Shown one piece after another: positions 20,609 through 31,054 of a stretch of 64,000 bases of DNA. Under the pieces are notes generated by a model. It was not told the DNA's origin and made no database searches. It saw only the letters and a list, made by a program, of their open reading frames with translations. The position numbers and the translations under genes are program-made. Source of the stretch: Calliphora vicina (Eukaryota > Arthropoda > Insecta > Diptera > Calliphoridae); the NCBI RefSeq assembly GCF_958450345.1, contig NC_088782.1, positions 39,918,501 through 39,982,500 on the forward strand, in the 5' to 3' direction. Each line of letters begins with the position of its first letter. Positions within the stretch are counted from its first letter, which is position 1.

Positions 20609-22010
20609 GCATACACCGTAATCGGCGCCGATAACGAAAACTGAAACTGAAAAATGTTGGTGTTCGTCACCGTCTCGTTTCTGAATTGTTTTCGTTTCAG
20701 TTGGGTGCGTTGTGGAATAAAACTGAAACGAAATAATTTTTTTAATTTTGGCTGTCGCACATTAAATAGAATTTCATTATTTTTGACAAAATCTATTATT
20801 TTTTCCTCCTCCAATAAAGAAAATTTATTTTTATACCCTACACCACCATAGTGGGGAGGGTATTATGCATTTGTGCAGATGTTTGTAACGCCCAAAAATA
20901 TTAGTCTAACATCCACCTTAAAGTATACCGATCGACTTAGAATCACTTTCTGAGTCGATTAAGCGATGTCCGTCCGTCCGTCTGGTTGGCTGGCTGCTGG
21001 CTGGCTGTCCATGTAAACCTTGTGCGCAGAGTACAGGTCGCAATTTTGAAGATATTTCGATGAAATTTGATACATATTATTTTTTCGGCTCAAGGACAAA
21101 GCCTATTGAAACTGGCTGAAATCGGTCCATTATTTCACCTAGCCCCCATACAAATGTCCTCCCGAAATTGGACTTTATCGGTCATAAATGTTTAATTTAT
21201 ATATGTATCTCCACAAATTCCGCTCCAAATAAGTTTTATATACACAAAATTCATGTCACCAAATTTTGTTACGATCGGTCCATAATTAGTCATAGCTCCC
21301 ATATAGACCCGCTTCCGAAAATCACTTTAACGTGCATAAATCGCTTAAAAATGTTGGTATACACACAAAATTCAACACAGTTGACTTTAATATAAACATA
21401 AATCACACGACCTAATTTCATGGTGATCGGTCCATAATTGGTCATAGCCCCCATATAAGACCCACTTCCGAAAATCACTCAAAAATATAAATTATTGAAA
21501 TTTTAAAAGAAAATTTTTTTTTTGCTCTTTTACTTAGTGTAGGGTATTATATGGTCGGGCTTGACCGACCATACTTTCTTACTTGTTTTTATTCATTTTG
21601 ATTTTCTTTAAATTTGAAATATAAAAATAATTAAAATAATTTCGTTCCTACAGCACCGAAAACAATCTACTTGAAGTTGTTTTCGTTCCGGCCCCAAATG
21701 ACAGGTTTTTCGTTACTGATCGGTGCCGTTTCGTTCCCAATTTTCGTTGCCGATTTCTGAATCGACATTTTTTTTTGGGTGCAAATGTATTGAATTTCAG
21801 TAAAATTGTTTTATGCTGAATTCCATATTTTTAATTTGATAAATTCACTGAAATTTATTATTGGGGGATAAGCTAGTTCCTATGCGCATTTCACTGGTTG
21901 CTTAGTCCAGATCATCAGGAAATCTTTTCCCAAAAGGCTTTAGAAAAACTAAAGATATTATACAAATAAAACTATAGAATTTCGTTTTCGGTGCCGATAA
22001 CAGTGTATGC
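20609..22010. mobile_element. TIR element with GCATACAC ends, carrying G2
   Basis: The left end GCATACACCGTAATCGGCGC and the right end (complement GCATACACTGTTATCGGCAC) are about 30-bp inverted repeats. Interior words such as GTTTTCGTTCCGGCCCC and CGGTGCCGTTTCGTTCCC repeat the CGGTGCCGATAACG theme. About 640 bp once the nested G-type element is removed. No transposase; superfamily unknown. Confidence 0.6.
20831..21588 (-). mobile_element. G-type DINE-like element, copy G2
   Basis: Plus strand starts TTATACCCTACACCACCATA and ends GGTCGGGCTTGACCGACCAT, ACTTTCTTACTTGTTTT, the exact reverse of G1. The microsatellite GTCCGTCCGTCTGG sits at about 20,969. The ORFs at 21,168-21,395 and 21,290-21,478 are repeat shadows. 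Confidence 0.78.
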
Positions 22011-22279
22011 AGAAACGTAGCTTTAATACTCAAATATGATTATATTAAGACCAGCGATTGAAGCTAAAATATGACTTTGTTAAGACCTACAATTGAAGCT
22101 AAGCTATGGATATTCCAAGATCTGTGGTTGAAGACCAACTTTGGCTATAGTAGGACCTACGACCGAAGCTAGAATATACAATATTATGACATACTATTTA
22201 AACTAAAATATGACAATATTAAGAGTTAATTTTGGAGTCAAAATAATACGACTGAAACTAAAATATGACTGCATTTAGT

Positions 22280-22662
22280 TCTATAATATTATATACATCA
22301 TTGCAATAGCTATCATCCATATTGTCTATATTAATGACTTAGTAATCCAGATATTGATCAAAAATAGGGCAAAAATCGAGGTTGTCCCGGTATTTTCCTT
22401 ATATCTCAGCCGATTTTATCGAGCCGAAAGAATTCCCGATATATTCATGTATGAAACATCCATATAAGTTATTTGAGGGCTACGGAAAGTTGATTTCAAC
22501 ATACAGACTGACAGACGGACATCGCTATATCGACTTCGCTATCTATATAATAACGATCCAGTATATAGTATATACTTTGTGGGGTCACAAATGAAAAATA
22601 TAGAAATTACAAACGGAATGACAAACTTATATATACCCTTGCCACTCATGGCGATGGGTATA
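22280..22662 (+). mobile_element. T-type DINE-like element, copy T4, 5'-truncated
   Basis: Starts within the T-type body (ATCATTGCAATAGCTATC) and runs through ACAGACTGACAGACGGACAT to the terminal hairpin ATACCCTTGCCACTCATGGC, GATGGGTATAA. The 3' hairpin variant GCCACTCATGGCGA is shared with the copies at 30-33 kb, so it forms a subfamily. Confidence 0.65.
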
Positions 22663-22815
22663 ATTATTATATTGAGTCCTACGATTGAAGCTAAAATACG
22701 ACGGTATTTATATGTGCAATTGAATCTAATATATGATTATATTAAGACCAACGATTGAAGCTAAAATATGACTATTCTAGGAGCTATGTATGGTTGAAGT
22801 TATACTATGACTATA

Positions 22816-25189
22816 AAGTGTGAGTCAGAAAAAACTTGGTCCAACAAAGACTTGAACATTGAAAGAAAACCTGTCTAAAAATGTCTAAGAAGCTGTAACA
22901 GATATGGGTAGGGCAAAAGAAGTGGAACAACTCTTTCAAAGAGAATCGAACACTTCTATCAGGAAAACAGCTTGAGGTCATACAAAGTTCAGAAAGTTCT
23001 AAAGAAATTAGAAGCAAAAGAACAAGCGAAAAAAGTGAGGTAATTTTATAAAAACATACACCTGTTGAGTGATGGATGATAAAACTTATGTACCGGCAGA
23101 CTTTTCACAACTTCCGGGTCAAGATCTTTATGAGGCTGATAAATAACAATACCGTACAAAAAAATAAACAAAATTCCACAAGAAGTTTCTTGTGTGACAA
23201 GCCATTTGCTGTTGTGTCTAAAGAAGCCAATCATGACATCAGGCATGATAAACTCAGAAATATATATTACGGAGTGTCTACAAATTTAACACAGCACAGA
23301 GCGCCTTCATATTTCTGGCCCGATTTTGCATCATGCCACTAGGCCCTTGAGTGGTATTCAAACAATAATGTCAATTTTATACCACGGGAGGCAAATCCAC
23401 GCAACTGTCCAGAACTTCGGCCTATGGAAAGGTATTGGGCTCTTGTAAAAAATGAATAAAGAACACAGGAAAGGTTCCAAGGACATGTCCGAGTTTAACG
23501 GAAACAACTATAAAATCTTTAAAGGAAGGATTTCCGGAAAAAGTGGATCAATTTATAAATACCGCATAATATACCAATATTTTAATAACATGGTGCTACG
23601 ATGGAAAAAAACTTGGAAAACGACCTAGCGTAGGTTATAGGGCTTGCTGAGTACATTAGAAATTGTGTCAAAAAATTTTCAAAACACCCTCAAATTCAGA
23701 AGTTATTCTGAAAAAACCGTTTTCAGTTATGTCCGTGAACTTATCGATCTGTAACTCAGTCATTCTCTGTCCGACTTTAAAGTTTTAAACGGGGTTAAAA
23801 AGAAAACTGATCACGCTTTAAAACGGCGTGGATATTTTGATACATTTATTAGTTATAAATATTGTTTTTGTTAAGAATATCTAAAAGAAAAACAAAATTT
23901 ATCAACTTTTTTGAATTTAATCGTTTTTCATTGCTTATTTTGATATGCAAGCTTATAAAAATTTATATCAATGTATTAAGGAAATTTTGTTCTTAACAAA
24001 CCAACGTTTTAATTATTCAAATCGGATGAAAATTGTAAAAGTTATTCAACTTTTCATTAACACATTTTTTAGTATTTTCTCCCCCAGCCCATATGAATAA
24101 AAAACAAGTAAAAGTGCTATATTCGGCTGTGCCTAATCTTATATACCCTTCACCAAATTATACTTAAAAATTCTAAATATTTTAAGGTAAACAAAATTTA
24201 ATTTTTTTTCCAGTTGTTTTTTTCATTTTTTCAATTTTTTTTTTTTGTGAAAAAAAATTCGGGTTAAACATTTTTTTTTCCGATTACTATGGTCTTATAT
24301 ACGTCGTTGTAAATGTCTTTGAAATATCTATCATTAGATATCCATATTGTCTATATTAATGTCTTAGTAATCCAGATATAGGTCAAAAATCGAGGTTGTC
24401 TTGGTTTTTTCCTCATATCTCAGCGATTTGTGGACCGATTTTGCTGATTTTAAATAAAAAAATTTTCGAAAGCATGTCTGACAGAATTATTGAAGATTTG
24501 GATCCCGAAGATATCTGGGGTCTTCAGAAAATGGATTTCAACAGACAGACAGACACACGGACATGGCTTAATCGACTCCGCTGTCTATAAGGATCCAGAA
24601 TATATATACTTTATAGGGTCGGAAAATTATATTGTGGAAATTATATTATACCCTTCACGAAGGTGAAGGGTATAATAAACAAAAAACTATACAAAAAAAT
24701 TTGTTCTACAATTTTTAATTTACAAGGTATATTTTGTGGATATTTTTTCGAAAAAGTTTAATAACTTTTGCAAGTATAAACCGATTTTAACAAAAATACT
24801 GTGCCAAAAAATAGGGTTTCATAGAAAAAAATTAAAATAACTATTGTTGAATTTGAAAAATTAGGAAAAAAATAAAAAAGAATGCCAAACTATTTATAAA
24901 AACTTACACAAAGTACTACGACCTAAAACAGTTTTTTCAAAATAACTCAAAATTTTTAGAGTGTTTCAAAATCTTTGAGAACGGTTTTAGTATGTCCTCA
25001 CCTAGGCCTACAACCTCCATTAGGTGGCTTTTCAAGTTCTGATAAAAAGTGTCATTTTGTAGCAGAGTGTAAATAATGAATTTGTACAATATTTGAATAA
25101 ATCTACTTATTTTTGAGAATTTTTATATTGAACAGTTTCAGTTTTTTCTTTAACTTAATACAAGTATAAGTTTTTTCTGACTCACTCTT
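22816..25189 (+). mobile_element. Tc1/mariner-superfamily element with both ends, transposase broken
   Basis: Ends AAGTGTGAGTCAGAAAAAAC (22,816) and, inverted, GTTTTTTCTGACTCACTCTT (25,189) are flanked by TA, the superfamily target site. Plus-strand transposase remnants: KVQKVLKKLEAKEQAKK (about 22,980), DDKTYVPADFSQLPGQDLYE (about 23,075), YFWPDFASCH (about 23,310), NFIPREANPRNCPELRPMER (about 23,370-23,430). The DDKTYV, WPDFASCH and PELRPME motifs match the DDE catalytic regions of IS630/Tc1-type transposases, so acidic residues survive although stops and frameshifts kill the frame. About 1.8 kb without the nested T-type copy. Confidence 0.8.
24103..24676 (+). mobile_element. T-type DINE-like element, copy T5, nested
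   Basis: AACAAGTAAAAGTGC, hairpin ATTCGGCTGTGCCTAAT, ATATACCCTTCACC at the start; microsatellite ACAGACAGACAGACACACGG; ending ATACCCTTCACGAAGGTGAA, GGGTATAA. It sits in the 3' half of the 22.8-25.2 kb element and is therefore younger. Confidence 0.75.
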
Positions 25190-25375
25190 TAGTGAGCTAC
25201 TTTAAAGCTAAAATATTGATATGTTAAGAGATATTATTAAAGTTAAAATATGACTACGCTAAAACCCACAATTAAAGGTAAAATATGGTTATAATAAAGA
25301 ACTATGATTGAAACTAACATTGACAATATTTTGACTTACGATTAATGCTAAAATGTTACTATATAAAACATTTTG

Positions 25376-26418
25376 ACTATTAAAGATGAATTGATAATGA
25401 AACATAAAATATTAATCATATAATTTTCTTTTAGAATTTAATGTCTGTATAATCGATTAGTATTTAGCACGAATTATATTTGAATAAAATAAATTCATTT
25501 TATTTCTGTTTTGTATTCCTTTACATTTATTCCTGACTTTTACACTAAACGTGTTATTTCACAGAATAAGCAAAAGTATTATAAACAATTATAATTAAAT
25601 GTTTATACAATATTGTCACTATTTTGTCTTCCGTTTCCTTTCTTAACCCCATAAGTATGCTACGCATTCGTACGTCTGCTGTTAATGAGTATTTCCAATT
25701 ATTTACTCTAATTATAATAATTTCATTTTTATACATAATGATACTCATACATTCTTATATTTATATAATATATACTTTTAGTATATAAAAGCAATTATTT
25801 ATATGTATTATTTTGTATCTCTCTCAGTGTGCCATGTTTTGTGAATAAAAATAATTTCTTTTTGTTGTGTTTTCTTTTAATTTAATGTTAATTATTTCTT
25901 TTTTAAGGGTTTGTTTCTCATTGATTAATAAAATGATAAGGTTTGGTAAAGAAAAAGGAAAATTATTTCGAAATTAAAATTTTGTTGAAACAATTTATTT
26001 CGTTGTTATGTGTTGCAGAGTTTCGAGTTTATTTAAGAAAACGTTTCAAATTGAAAAAGTTTAAATAAATATTTGCTTATGTCACTGAGACTGTGTTTTA
26101 ACGTAATTAGAATGAACTCCTACCTAAATTTCTTTATAACAAAAGGGTAAATTGTGTTTGAAAATATTCCAGTATCATATTTTTGATAATGGTAATTCTG
26201 TTCCATAAGTGTTTTAGTTATTTTTTTGTTTTTGAATTTAAAAGTGCTCAGACAGTTTTTAAAGAGTCAGTGCAGTTTAATTTTTGATCAAAAACTTTAA
26301 TGTATTTTTGAGAGTTTTCAATTTGGCGTGTTTCTTCGGTTTTTAGTTTTTGAATTTTGTTGTAATAGTTGTTTTACATTGAACAAACATTCTGAGCTAT
26401 TGGCTATAATTTTCCATA
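25376..26418. other. AT-rich non-coding stretch
   Basis: No repeats shared with the window and no convincing ORF. The 64-codon minus ORF at 25,554-25,748 has no recognisable feature. Confidence 0.4.
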
Positions 26419-26420
26419 TA

Positions 26421-26944
26421 CAGTGGTGGCCACCAATTTAAGACAAATACTTGCATTTTTTTCATCAACTGAATTTTAAGTGCGATAGAGCCAAAATAAA
26501 AGGACCTCTAAGGGTATGAAATTTATTATTAATGTTTCTAGTTTCTGAAAAATGTTTGGAAAAATCGGTAAAACATATATGGACAAAGATATGTGGAAAT
26601 ACGTTGACCCACCTCAGCGAACATCCGCTGTTAATAACATGATATGACCGAAACTAATGGAACTAAAAATACGAAATTTGGTCCGAATATTTTATAATAA
26701 TAAAAATATAATGATATAAATGTGAGAAAATATGTTTATTTAAAAAAATTTTTTTTTGGTCAAGTTGTAGAAAAAATGTATGTGTTCGTGGTGAATATGT
26801 ATGAATTGACACAGTCGAATAAAACACACTTGTGTGTTAAAACAATCCTCATGCATACATATTTGTCGAAATATTTGAAAAAATAATTGACAATCACGTG
26901 GAACTTAGCAAACAATTTTTGTCTTAAATTCCTGGCCACCACTG
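26421..26944. mobile_element. Tc1-type MITE with TA target duplication
   Basis: The left end CAGTGGTGGCCACCAATTTA and right end (complement CAGTGGTGGCCAGGAATTTA) continue into AGACAAA on both sides, about 27 bp with two mismatches. Flanked by TA at 26,419 and 26,945. Length 524 bp, non-coding. CAGTGNTGGCCA ends are typical of Tc1-family elements. The ORF at 26,760-26,963 is chance. Confidence 0.85.
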
Positions 26945-27356
26945 TACATATGTTGCTATTCACATTTATTATTCGTATTTTAAAAAGTATTTTTCTGTTT
27001 TTTTCAATTATTTTCAGGTATTTTTAGCCCCGCTTAGATGTGTTGTAATATGTGAGTATTTTTTCTCTACAAATAACCTTGTTATAACCTTCATCATGTA
27101 TTAAAATTTTCACAAAGTGCAGTGCATTCGTTCTATTGTTGATTTAGTTCATCATTGGGAAAAAGGTAATGTGCATCAGAGTGTATGTGTGTAATTTTCT
27201 GTTTATGTCAAGGTGTAACTATAGGGATAAGCACTAGGGTGGCCCGTATTTTCCACTTTATGGAATTTCGATGCTCCCAAGGTCTAAAATTGTTTTTCGT
27301 CATCAAAAATTTTGAAAATTTGAGGAATTGAGTTAGCATAAAAAAATTTTAATATA

Positions 27357-28672
27357 TTGTTACGTTTTAACCTTTTCAGAACGTTGGTTTATTTCCTTTA
27401 AATAGTTTGAAAATTGTAACAACTCTTTATTTATTTAAATGTACAACAACAGAATTAAATAGTCACTCAATGTTTTTTATACACGTTTATAAATTCGCAG
27501 AAATACAGACACACTTTATAATGTACACGAATTCACTTGAAAACAAGTAAGAAAACATGGTCGCTTAAGCCCGACCATATAATACCCTACACCAAGTAAA
27601 TGAGTAAAAACATTTTTCTTTTAAAATATCAATAATTTATATTCGTGAGTAATTTTCGGAAGTGGGCCTTATATGGGAGCTAGGACCAATTATGGACCGA
27701 TCACCATAAAATTAGGTCGTGTGATTTATGTCTATATTAAAGTTATTTATATTGAATTCTGTGTATATACCAACATTTTAAAGTGATTTAAGCACGTTAA
27801 AGTGATTTTCGGAAGCGGTTCTATATGGGAGCTATGACTTATTATGGACCGATCGTAACAAAATTTGGTTACATGAATTTTGTATATATAAAACTTATTT
27901 GGAGCGAAATTTGTGTAGATACATATATAAATTAAACATTTATGATCGATAAAGTCCAATTTCGAGAGGACATTTGTATGGGGGCTAGGTGAAATAATGG
28001 ACCGATTTCAGCCAATTTCAATAGGCTTCGTCCTTGGGGCGAAAAAATTATATTTACTAAATTTTATCGAAATATCTTCAAAATTGCGACCTGTACTCTG
28101 CGCACAAGGTTTACATGGACAGCCAACCAGCCCGCCAGACAGACGGACGGAAGGACATCGTTTAATCGGCTCAGAAAGTGATTCTAAGTCGATCGGTAAA
28201 CTTTAAGGTGGGTGTTAGACCAATATTTTTGGGCGTTACACACATCTGCACAAACGCATAATACCCTCCCCACTATGGTGGTGTAGGGTATAAAAATACA
28301 ACACACTTTAAGGCACTCAGTTGATGTTTATTCGAAAATCGTCTCTGATAAAATCACTCACGACTGCAACCTCTGCCACTATTTATAACACTGCCATCTG
28401 CACTCTAGATTGTTCTTTAACTGTCAAAATTCGAATATTCTAGATCTTACCATCTGTGGTGTACTTTCTACAATGTTCTTTAACTGAATATTCAAATTCG
28501 AATACAGCGTTGCCAACTTACGACCAAATCAACTGAAAGCTTTTATTGAATAATGCCCACAGATATGTTACAGTTTACTATTACAGCACTGTTATTTAAA
28601 AGCATTATGCTACTTTTAAATCAGCCCTTAAAATCGTTATAATTGAATTCAAGTACAATTTCGTAACAGTAT
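27357..28672 (-). mobile_element. Solo LTR of a retrotransposon, minus strand, split by G3
   Basis: Ends TGTTACG (27,357) and CGTAACA (28,672) form the TG...CA type inverted termini, with TATA one base outside each end. On the minus strand it contains a TATA-like TTATAAATAG (28,388) about 23 bp before CAGTCGTGAG and an AATAAA (28,332-28,327), the order expected for U3-R of an LTR. About 565 bp when the nested G-type copy is removed. No internal region with gag/pol is seen, so recombination to a solo LTR is likely. Gypsy-like affinity is a guess. Confidence 0.6.
27542..28293 (+). mobile_element. G-type DINE-like element, copy G3, nested in LTR
   Basis: AACAAGTAAGAAAACATGGT, hairpin with CCCGACCATATAATACCC; microsatellite AGACAGACGGACGGAAGGAC; end ATACCCTCCCCACTATGGTG, GTGTAGGGTATAA. 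It interrupts the LTR in its R/U5 portion. Confidence 0.78.
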
Positions 28673-28850
28673 AATGCTCCCTTCGATTAAAAAATAAAAA
28701 ATTTGAGCCATTGTAAACAAAAATCAGATCAGCTGGACAATAAGTTTATGCTATAAAAATTATCTACTGAACATGCAATTTCGGAATTATAGGGTAGCTA
28801 TTCTGTTCCAATCAAAAAGTCTGAATTTGTTGGACAGTGTTATCGTTGAT
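28673..28850. mobile_element. Family E MITE, copy 3, one arm
   Basis: The reverse complement matches the left arm of copies 1 and 2: GTATAATGCTCCCTTCGAT, GATCAGCTGGACAATAAG, AACATGCAATTTCGGAATTA, TAGGGTAGCTATTCTGTTCC, ending TTGGACAGTGTTA. The solo LTR at 27,357-28,672 abuts and probably interrupts it. Confidence 0.6.
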
Positions 28851-29108
28851 TGGAATCAGAAAAAAATATTTAAGTTTTTTGAAATTTTGTTTAACAACAT
28901 TTTTGAAAGTGTGAAATTTGGGATTATTTCCGAAATCAAATAACAATGGTTTGTCGATATCAGAACATTTTTATGTGTTTAAATAAATAAACTATTTTTA
29001 ATTGGATTTTTTTTTAAGCAAAACTGAAAAATTCAAATAAAATGTGCAAGCTCTAAACGTTATTCAATTTAGATAAACATTTCAGTATTTGACCTTGGCA
29101 GCACCCTA

Positions 29109-30142
29109 ATATGCATCAGCACACATTTGGGAGTAGGAGGTGTCTGAGTGCATAATAGAAATACGAAAACCATAAATCACTAAAAACATGAATTCAAAAT
29201 AAGTGAAAAGAAAAATACGGGGAATTTGTTTTTTGTCTAGGGGATATTTTACATTTGCTGCAACTTTTATTAATAAGCTAAGTTTTTTTTCTTTAAAATA
29301 TGAAATACCTCGCATATACCTCACAATACCTTCAATTTGCGTTGACATGGATGGGTTTTTAAATACAGCTTTAACTTGCATTTAACAGAAACTGTAGCTG
29401 GTGTTTTGTATTATATTGTCTGTTATAAGAAACAAGAAGAAAAATTAACAATAATAGTTTAAATACATGTGTTGAACAAAATGTTAAACAATAGTTTTTT
29501 TACTTGTCATGTTAAATACTTTACATGAAAAGATTAAAGTTTTATTTTGTTTGTAATGACAGCACAAGTAAAGGTAGAATATCTTATAGAGGGTAGCCCA
29601 AAATTAAACCAAAAACAGACAATTCAAGAACAAGAGGAAAATGTGTTTTCATTTAATAACAGTATTTAAAAAACAGTTCAAGCAAAATCATTGATGACTT
29701 TGATCATAAAAATTTCCGCATTTGGGACACATTTGCTGGTCGCATACTCTATTGTTTCGGAGATCAGAATCAGTCTCCCTGATAAAGTGATTTAACACCA
29801 TTACAATTCAATGCTGCATCAATCACTTGACGCCGGAATTTAGTAAATAATGCCCTAAGCCCTAAGATTTTGTAAAGTAGTGCTTTTGAATCTTAATTAT
29901 GACTGCAAACAACTAAGTTTATAGTTAACAGTAAGAGATAAAATCAGATATGGAAATCGTATCTCTACAAAAATACTATAAAAAAAACACATTTTATTTA
30001 AAAAAAAAAAAAAAACTTATTATTACCAACAACAAATGTTGACACAATACAAGTATAAGAGTACCACAAAAATATACTTCCGCCCAGCTGTCAAATATGT
30101 TTCCCTTCTTTTCAGTTATTTTACCCCAAAACATTATAAGAA
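29109..30142. other. AT-rich non-coding stretch
   Basis: Two antisense ORFs at 29,106-29,385 and two at 29,994-30,218 overlap each other and have no recognisable features. A block at 29,640-29,860 (AAATTTCCGCATTTGGGACA) is less AT-rich and could be old transposon sequence, but no frame or terminal repeat could be followed. Confidence 0.35.
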
Positions 30143-31054
30143 AACAAGCAAAATAACTATATTCAGCTGTGCCGAATCGTATATACACTTCACCAATGTA
30201 CATTATGATAAAGATTGAAAATATTTGTTGGTGAAAAAAACTGGTTTAAAAATATTACTCCCGATTTTGACCCATTGTAGCTCCAAATGGTCTTTATACG
30301 TTGCCATATATACTATCATTAGATATCAATATTGTCTATATTAATGACTTAGTAATCCAGATATAGATCAAAACAAGTAAGAGAGCTATATTCGGCTGTG
30401 CCGAATCTTATATAGCCTTCACCAAATTATACTTAAAAATATTTTTATTTAAACAAAATAAAAATTTTTTTTCTAAATAGTTTTTTCCAAATTTTATTTA
30501 AAAAGTTTTTTCCAAATTTTTTTTTTTTTAATTTTTTTTAAATTTTTTTTTAATTTTTTTTAATTTTTAAAAAAAAAATTTTAGAAAAAGAATTTTTTTT
30601 AACCAAAATTTTTTTGATGAAAAAAATTCTGGTTAAAAAATATTTTTCCCGATTTTGAACCATTCTGGGTCCAACTTACTATTGCCAAATATACATCGTT
30701 GGAATGGGCTTTGAAATATCTATCATTAGATGGAGTCTATATTAATGACTTAGTAATCCAGATATAGATCATAAATAGGCAAAAAATCGAGGTTGTTACG
30801 GTTTTTTCCTTATATCTCAGCCATTTGTGGGCCGATTTTGTCGATTTTAAATAGCAACCGAGCTCGATTCCCAATATATTGATGCATGAATCATGTATGT
30901 AAGTTATTTGGTGGCTACGGAAAGTTGATTTCAACATATAGAAGGACATGGCTATATCGACTTCGCTATCTATAACGATCCAGATTATATATACTTTGTG
31001 AGGTCGCAAATGAAAAATGTAGAAATTAAAAACGGAATGACAAACTTATACATA

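Larger units (their letters stand above)
20567..25375. repeat. Old 35-bp minisatellite split by three insertions
   Basis: Unit approximately GATTGAAGCTAAAATATGAC followed by TATATTAAGACCTAC. Pieces are found at 20,567-20,608, 22,011-22,280, 22,663-22,815 and 25,190-25,375, with everything between them accounted for by a TIR element (20,609-22,010), a T-type element (22,280-22,662) and a Tc1/mariner-superfamily element (22,816-25,189). Units are 70-90 percent alike by eye. Confidence 0.7.
27236..29108. mobile_element. Possible composite around TAGGGTGGCCC end
   Basis: The word TAGGGTGGCCCGTATTTTCC at 27,236 resembles the end of the MITE at 52,821, and GCAGCACCCTAAT near 29,100 is a rough inverted counterpart. 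Between them lie an LTR (27,357-28,672) and a family E arm. The pairing is weak. Confidence 0.3.

Noticed and set aside
27236..29108. Single large transposon bounded by TAGGGTGG ends
   Set aside because: The right end matches the left over only a few bases; kept as low-confidence only.
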